Positions 57,195-64,000 of a DNA stretch of 64,000 nt are shown in pieces. The notes under the pieces are model-generated. The model saw only the letters and a program-made list of their open reading frames with translations, searched no databases and had not been told where the DNA came from. The position numbers and the translations under genes were made by a program. Origin of the DNA: Rhea pennata (Eukaryota; Chordata; Aves; Rheiformes; Rheidae); contig NC_084668.1 of NCBI RefSeq assembly GCF_028389875.1, positions 29,928,993-29,992,992 on the forward strand. Direction: 5' to 3'. The number at the start of each line of letters is the position of its first letter. Position 1 is the first letter of the stretch.

Positions 57195-57667
57195 TTTATT
57201 TAAAATATTACTTAACATCATGAATTTAGCATGTCTTGCATTTTCCTTTGTAGCGCTTTTTTACAGATTTAAGTATATTTCCTGTTCGCTGTATTGAGAA
57301 GAAGCTGAGGCACAACCCCATCTTAACAGATGGGCGGCAGAGCCGAGAATACCGAGGGCTCTTGACTTCGCGCCTGCTAGGTCACCCTTTAACCACGCTG
57401 CTTCCCCTAAAGGTGCCTCCTAAACTCGGAGTTCATGCCAAAAATGAGAGAGCAGTCATTGTGTACTAGCAGTAGGACTAACAATTTTCTTTGAAGTCTT
57501 TTCCCCCTTATTAACCAGTCACAATTATTTTGGAGAGAATGCTCCTAAATGCAAAAAATTAAGACATATGAATCACAGACAGACTAGGAAAAGAGTCTTA
57601 TCACACTACTATTAATCTGTATGGCCTAAAATTAAGCAGATGTATAAGATGTCAATAGCCTTGGTCT
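57195..57667 (-). other. HIBCH: Probable HIBCH 3' UTR
   Basis: From the stop codon to the first AATAAA on the minus strand (TTTATT at about 57,195). It carries a MIR-like remnant at 57,296-57,415. The end point is inferred. Confidence 0.4.
57296..57415 (-). repeat. MIR-like SINE remnant in HIBCH 3' flank
   Basis: GAAGCTGAGGCACAACCCCA, GGCGGCAGAGCCGAGAATAC, GGGCTCTTGACTTC, then CCACGCTGCTTCCCC match in order the 3' half of the amniote MIR-type SINE in reverse orientation. It lies just below the HIBCH stop codon. Confidence 0.55.
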
Positions 57668-57783
57668 TTACAGCTTGAGATCGTTGGTTCCCAACGGCTT
57701 AAAGCAATCGTCCACGAATTCATCGCTGACTTCTTCTAAAGCAGCTGGCTTCCATCTTGGGGACTGGTCTTTGTCAATCAGTA
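57668..57783 (-). CDS. HIBCH: HIBCH last coding exon
   Basis: 116 bp including TAA at 57670-57668. Reads [20 protein letters not shown] and ends NDLKL. DKDQSP-WKP is the family's conserved C-terminal signature. The acceptor AG is at 57785-57784. A possible polyadenylation signal on the minus strand is TTTATT near 57,195, giving a 3' UTR of about 470 bases. Confidence 0.94.
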
Positions 57784-60700
57784 CTATCAGGTGAAGCACA
57801 AAAACACACAAGTTACTCGTAAACTTTCTCCAGTTAAGACGATTTCAGATTGCATCAAGATAGGACACTACAGTGAATACAAGTGGGGAGAAAAATCAAA
57901 TGCTCTGGAGAATAAAGTTTTAGGAATGCTTACATTTTTACTCTAACAGGTCTTGAGTTGGGACCTGTGTAGAGATGTATCTGGGAGCTACTTTATGAAT
58001 GCTGCATCACTTCAGAAATAGCCAATGCCATTAAAGGTTTCCAGGCACTATTAGGTACCCAAACTTTGAAGGAAGGAATAAGCCTTAAATTAATGGTTTC
58101 CTGTCAGACCTACTATCGTGCCTGTCTTCTGCTTTGTCATTTGAAGTGGGGAACAGCATGCATGATGCTTCTTTTGGGCAAGGGATGTTACATCTCTGTG
58201 CAAAATCCAACTCTGTAGAGTACAGGAGATGACTCAAAGCAGGGGTTAAATTCCTACAGCTAATTTAAACACATCATATAAACTAATCACTAATGCAGAA
58301 AGTATAACAAAGTATCTTGGTGAGAAAATCAAGTACTGCTGCAGATCTCTGTAGAGGTAACTGTAAAGATCTGTACACTCTTAATATGTATACTCTATCC
58401 TGCATACAGGGAAACCCTTCACTGAAAATAAAAATCATCAGTGAATGAATTATATGTAAAAGTGTAACAAGAAAATAGTTCTCAAAAAGCTTTCCTTGCA
58501 TCACAAGGAATGCTGAAGGCATGTCAGCAAGAACTGCTTCACTAGCAAACAGTAAAACAACAGAGATGTATGTGTGCAAAAAAATGACAATCTGAAAGGA
58601 ATTCCACAGGGCCCTCCAGAGCACCTTTCAAAAATAAAATCATTCAGTGATTTTTTTTATTATAATTAAAAAAGAATGACTACAGTAACTGTAGCTTTCT
58701 AGATGTACTAGTTCCTCTCCTCAACTCCCTTCAGATGTGAGCTATCAGCTTCCCCTCTGGAGATGCACCTGTGGCCTGGAAGAGCTTCTGGCCAACATTG
58801 CCCACAGCATGTTGGGTGGAAAGGGAGGCTGGTCCCTTTGACTCCCTCTGCTAACAAACAATCCCAGATACGATGCTTCTAAAGGCAAGAGGACACCAAA
58901 GGCTTGCACAGACTAGGTGTTTTGAAGAACTGGAGCTGCTTTTTGGTAAGTTGCTATGTTTGCTCTGTCTGAGCAGATTTAATTCTTGGTGACTAAACTA
59001 GAAACATCTGTGATAAGAAATGTACACAGGAATTGGATTTAAAGTTCAGTAGAAAGAACACCTGCCTAAAGGTTGCATCTTAGGACTGGTATTGTGGTGG
59101 TATATGGTCAAATGTGACCTGAAAGCCTTGTAAGTGAAAGAACTTTCTTTTTCCCCTATCAGCCAACATTTGAAGAATGTCTAAAAAAAAAAAAAAAAAT
59201 CAAGACCTCAAACATTATCCGGAAATACCGGTCTGTTGTTGTAACAAGCTGTTCAAGCTTCTGACTAATACTGATTTAGACTAGAAAGAAAGAACAGGAA
59301 GTTAAACACCATAAATGGTCAGTTCACCATGCCAAAACCAGGTGTGACCTGGATGCAAGAGTCTAAGAGCTGCAGACTCCAGCTTGTTTTTCAAGACACT
59401 TGAGGCTTTATGCGCACAGGAGGCTTTATAAAGCATTTAGTCTGAAGGTATTTCACTTAAAGTACACAGCTCTTCTCAGGTTAGTTTCAACCATGATGAT
59501 ATCAGCATCTTAAAGCTGATTTCTACCCTGAAAACATATCATCTTCTCTTGCCTTTTTTTTCCCTGCAGTTTATAACTAGATGAAAGCCAATAAGCTACT
59601 TCTTTTGAACACCAGACTTTTGAAAGACACTAGATACTAGGACCCTTCTTCCTATCATCTAAGTTTGTTTTCTTTAGCAGTAACTATTGCAAACTTAGCA
59701 GTTCACCTCTTGCAATATTAAGCAAAAATGCTTAATATTATCTAGATTAAAATATTTAAATTTTTAATAAGGTCCTGAAAACACCCCCTTTCTGGAATAA
59801 CTTCCATGTGTTTTGTGTTCCTGCAGCTTGGGATGGAAATACCTTGTTCAGTGCAAGAACAGAACAAAAATTCTGAAGACTCTCTAAGGTAGGTTAAAAG
59901 AAGTTCATTAAAAAAGTAATTCGATATAGACATTGTGTTTTTAGGGCTTGTTCTTGTGTTTGTTAACTAAGAAGGTGTCCCTCCATTCGGGGGCTTTCAA
60001 TGAGCTTGCCAGGCTTTCATGGGTTCCACTGCTGGGAAAGCCTTCACTCAGCACAACCAAAACACTAGTGTTTCTAAGCACCCGAAACTCTCTAAGAGTT
60101 GCAATGAAATCTCTCTGCCTGCTTAATGACTATGGGGGTTTTGCGTGTCCAGGAGAAGTCTCGCATCTGCCAGCTGCTAGCCCTGCAGGAGAGGGCAGAA
60201 GTAATACACCACTGAGGGATACACCAATACAAGCTTTGCAGGTTCAGTAATGCACGTACCTAGCATGCCTTAACAGTTCCATTCAAAATAAATGTTCTTG
60301 CACAAATGGTTAGGCAGTTAACAAGATAATTTAACAGATTTTTGTCCGCTCATACTGGTGAGATTCCAGATAACCTGTGAGCACTGACTCCAGAAATGAC
60401 CTCTTCTTACTATGCAATGAGTGTGCAAAAACACCAGTTGTTGGCGTTTACCTGGAGCTATGCGTTGCTTAGAGCTTGTGTATTATTTTATAAATAAAGA
60501 TGAAATACAGGTAACAAAGTGTTCAAAGAGCCTTTCTACCATTTTATGGGAAGACTCCATGCCTTGGTCAAAGTCTGATCTAGATATTTCATGCTTTAGG
60601 GGTTTTAGCTTTTAATAGCTCCAACCACAAGAATCCCAACAGGGAAACACCGTTTGCCAGCAGGTCTTACAGTCCGTCTAAAAGAAAAGCAAACCTTGAC

Positions 60701-63700
60701 CTCAGGTTAACAGCCTTATAGGTCACTCTTAAAAGATCTACTTTCCTAACACACCTGTTAAAGTTATGGCTTGAAGCAGGTAAGTTGTTACTACAAGCAT
60801 TAGTTGTCCTAAGACCATTGCTGCTGAAAGACAGTCCTTAACAACCAGTATCTGATAATTATATCTCAACTTTATTTTGTGAAAAAAATCTTGTACGTCC
60901 TGAGATCCTTTCGTGGTAGGCAGGGGCAGCAGCTGACTCTTAAATGCTTCAAACTTAGCAAACAAAAAAACCCACTAATTCTTAAACTAACATTTTATTC
61001 AATATGGTTGTGGAGTGCATAGCAATCTTAATTCTTAGTAAAGACAGGCAAAAACAGGATGCTCAGCACCTCATTTTTAAAATTATCTTTTGTCAGATTC
61101 TACACCACTCTTAAACAAAGTAAGCACCTTACTGAAAAAGTGAGACTTCACGACAACTAATCCAGAACAAGAAATATGCAGTAAGCAGAGGACAAAAGTG
61201 ACTGAAGAGCAAAGTACACAAATTGCTATTAGCTATCTTCTCAGTGCAGCTTCATCTTTTTTTTTTTCTTCGCCTTTTTTGCCACAGTTAAGCTTTGCTA
61301 CTTCGCCCTATACAAAGGGACGCTTCCCAGCAGTTGTTTCTTGCAGCTTTTATCTTTACAAGCAGTTTGTGTGGTTTACTTGCCACAGTGTGACAAGCAA
61401 TTTGTTTTTGGCCTCTGCCTCATTCACAGATAACCACGCACCAATGACTTTGCACATTACAAAAGAGAACTAGATTTGGTGCTCAGCCGACTCTGAGCCT
61501 TTGAGGTTTGTCACTTCCCATGTAGCTACCTTTAGGCAATTGTGAAAGTTCACACAGTGGTACAGAATATATTCTACGAACAGCGTTTTTTTTTTAAAAA
61601 AATCTTTCTCTACTATCCATTTCTAGCACAATAAAAAGCATGTATTTCTCAACAGACTGTGAATGAACTTCAAAGGAAGTACTAAAGACTATTTAAAATT
61701 GGAAACTTTCTCCACATTGTACAAACTTTGCATCTGTGATCCTTGGGCCATCTTCATAACACTATTACTAATGGTGAGTGCTCAAACAGTACTGTTCACT
61801 GCTAAAGTGGATTTTAAACTACTTACAAAGGCAGAGATAAAAAGTGAGGGAGAAGTGACAATAATACTTGAAAGATACCTACATGTATGCATTAAAAGCC
61901 AAGTCTTGCCCTGTCCCCCATTCTCAACAGGTGTTATTCTTCCAGATGTCTTGTACTATAAGCTCCTTGGAAAAGCTAATGTCTCTGGTTTTGTTTCATT
62001 GTGTGCTGAGCAGTACATAAATAACTACTACAGCTCCCCACAGGGATGTGAAAGATGTTGGCTTTGACAAACTGCACAGTGAATCAGCAGCAGAGTCAAG
62101 GACAGAATCTGTTTCCTAGACAAACCCTGCAACCTGCTGTTCTGCTTCTCCCATTATCCTTCTTGACAAAGAGATACTTTGGACATGGTCAAAAGTAGTC
62201 TCTGTTCTAACAATCTGCTATGCAAACGCTTACTGACTCTGAGGCTTGATTGCTCAGACCATTTCATAGCTGCCTAAGCCAGCAATGCAGCAACACTAAA
62301 GCTGAACAGCCAAATGATGCAGTTGCTCTTCAGCTTTGCTAATGTCAGTATTAAATGTATTTTGAACTCTTTTTTTTTTTAATGAACTAGTGCAATCTTT
62401 TCACTGTCTTGTTACCAGATGGGTAAAAGAAACATAAGGACACTGTGCTAACAGAGCACAACTGCTCTGCTGTTTCCTTTGTTTAATCTTGGTGCCCTTA
62501 AGTTTCTCTGACATACCAGAACCTGGAAAGCAAAAATTGGTAGCAAGCTTAGAAGTGCTCCCTGGGCTGCTGCTGCATAAGCTTTTCTTATCTACACAGA
62601 AGTGACACAACAGTGAGTCTGCATATTATTAAGTGATGTTTCTAATATACACTCTTACCTGCTCGAACACCTTCATAGAAGTCATGGCCTCTCTGAAAGA
62701 TAAAGAAATGAGCAGTAACATAATAGATTCAATTTATCCTATCTTTCCCTAGGGGTTATTCCAGTTATTCTGCTTGAAGTTCTCAGGATTTTGTCAGGTC
62801 CCACACTATTCATCTATTTCTACCTTTGCTTCACTTACTAAAGAGCTCTGTATCCTCTTGCTTCAATGCAGCAACAACTGTTAGAATTTGTCTCTTGCAC
62901 TGTAGTTGATCAGATAATTTTCGCACAGTGTAAACCTGTTCTGTTACATCTCAGTTTGGCATGGTGGACTAAGGGGCATCCAGTAGGACTGGAAACTATT
63001 TGGGGAAAGAGCCAACCCTCTCCAGCAATTTTGTGATGTATTCTGTATCACAATTAGTATTAAATGCTAATATATGCACATTAGCATACCTTGCAATTAA
63101 ACAGAATCCCAGAAACATAAAGTTATTTTTGATAAAGAGCAAATATAACATTTAAATCCTTAAGGAAGTTCCACTTGCAAGGGAGTTTCAATATTAGTTT
63201 CAGGAGACAGCAAGATGTCAGGCATTACAACATATTAGAATTAGACACACTGCATTCTCACTAGCTTTTTTTTTTTTTAAAAAGAAATACTTACATTAAA
63301 CATCAGCATTCATTCAATTAGATGCAAAATATATATATATATTAAAATGTGACAGAATTAATAAGAATTCCAAGGGAAAACTTTGAGGGATTTGTTCAAA
63401 TAATCCAGTTAGTAACACTGTTCTGCTGGAAGGATGAATATCTCATGTGTTATCCAAGTATTCACCCTTTTCTATAAATAATACTCAAGTCTCTCTGTTT
63501 AAGAAATCTATCACAACACTCCTGAAAGGTAGGGTTATAAAACTGTTCCCATCTCAACAAATGCGCCAACAAGGTACTGAAAATAGTCCTTGATGGAATT
63601 TATAAAAGACTTAGCCTCGGACACCCCGACCCCGGCTGGGCAAAGCCGACGTGCGCAGCTCCCCGCTTACCATGCAGGCTTGGCTCAGTCTGTACTCCAT

Positions 63701-63790
63701 CGTCAGGACATCCTGCAAGCTCAGGGAAGCTCCTTCTCTGAGCTGCCTGAGAGTCATCTTTAAGGACGTAGGTGACATCTTATTAATAGT
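57668..63790 (-). CDS. HIBCH: 3-hydroxyisobutyryl-CoA hydrolase, C-terminal part (three exons)
   Basis: Mitochondrial crotonase-superfamily hydrolase of valine catabolism that releases 3-hydroxyisobutyrate from its CoA thioester. Exons 63790-63671, 62692-62659 and 57783-57668 join in frame to 89 residues plus stop. They match the C-terminus of the human enzyme as I recall it: [56 protein letters not shown], ending NDLKL. The catalytic oxyanion-hole and active-site residues are in upstream exons beyond base 64,000, so this entry is partial because of the window edge. It is transcribed toward C2orf88. All splice sites are GT-AG and no disruption is seen. The final 15 residues are the least conserved part. 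Confidence 0.95.
57784..62658 (-). other. HIBCH: HIBCH last intron
   Basis: 4.9-kb GT-AG intron. It contains a perfect 11-bp hairpin at 59,714-59,739 and an antisense 134-codon open stretch at 61,663-62,067 that I do not recognise. Confidence 0.85.
62659..62692 (-). CDS. HIBCH: HIBCH penultimate exon (34 bp)
   Basis: Encodes [11 protein letters not shown] plus one base of the next codon. It is flanked by acceptor CTTTCAG and donor GTAAGA. HDF-EG is a conserved segment near the C-terminus. The exon is too short to be found by ORF length and is recognised by homology. Confidence 0.93.
63326..63341. repeat. (AT)n microsatellite in HIBCH intron
   Basis: About eight AT units. Confidence 0.85.
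63671..63790 (-). CDS. HIBCH: HIBCH exon, third from the 3' end
   Basis: 120 bp, 40 codons, from [11 protein letters not shown] to [10 protein letters not shown]. The acceptor (TCTTCCCCTAG, AG at 63792-63791) has a good pyrimidine tract and the donor GT is at 63670-63669. It belongs to the C-terminal helical region that in this family covers the active site. Confidence 0.93.
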
Positions 63791-64000
63791 CTAGGGGAAG
63801 ACATTGACATTTCTTTTTATTCTCTTTAGTTCAGACACTTTTGTAACCTTTTTGTTTTGCATTTTAAACTTTGTAGGGTAAACTGTGGCAGATTTATCAC
63901 TGAGCTCACCCATGAGATTTCTATCCCTCCTGCTTCTATGCTACCTTTAGCGCGTATATATCCTGAACGACCTTCCCGGAGAAACCTTTATCAGCAAGGT

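Overview
This window is vertebrate nuclear DNA and almost certainly comes from a bird, or at least a sauropsid. The evidence is three spliced protein-coding genes with GT-AG introns, CR1-type LINE fragments, very old CR1/L3-like and MIR-like remnants, CpG islands, many homopolymer and AT microsatellites, and myostatin residues of the avian type. It does not look bacterial or viral. The gene order MSTN - C2orf88 - HIBCH matches the conserved amniote block on human 2q32 and its avian counterpart. Myostatin seems to differ at several propeptide positions from the chicken protein as I remember it, so I would not call the species chicken.

Layout. Bases 1-530 are a small GC-rich patch. Bases 530-16,570 are AT-rich and intergenic, with a decayed, internally deleted CR1 LINE at about 8.65-10.07 kb, a 54-bp tandem duplication at 6.42 kb, a 45-A tract and a TA/CA microsatellite. 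MSTN lies on the minus strand with coding exons at 23,389-23,017, 20,826-20,453 and 17,949-17,569 and a TATA promoter near 23.55 kb. About 3.6-5.2 kb upstream of the MSTN promoter is a CpG island (27.2-28.6 kb) with no recognisable protein gene. Bases 28.6-43 kb are AT-rich and hold an ancient L3/CR1-like LINE (about 32.0-32.5 kb), a possible split MIR (33.55-34.06 kb) and a CR1 with an internal deletion (36.75-37.05 kb).

A very strong CpG island at 43.2-45.65 kb is the likely promoter of C2orf88 (small membrane AKAP), whose single coding exon is at 52,533-52,796 on the plus strand. Between them I see candidate noncoding exons with good splice signals (48,076-48,139 and 52,021-52,183). Facing it from the right on the minus strand is the 3' end of HIBCH: three coding exons at 63,790-63,671, 62,692-62,659 and 57,783-57,668. 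The rest of HIBCH lies beyond the right edge.

The three genes do not form one pathway. MSTN is a secreted inhibitor of muscle growth, C2orf88 anchors type I PKA at membranes, and HIBCH is a mitochondrial valine-degradation enzyme. They are linked by ancient synteny. In human, as I recall, the C2orf88 transcription unit runs antisense across MSTN. The upstream GC-rich patches here may therefore include alternative C2orf88 first exons, but the sequence alone does not prove it. I found no convincing novel system. The best leads are the MSTN-upstream CpG island, the inferred C2orf88 noncoding exons, several perfect hairpins, and the rearranged retroelements.
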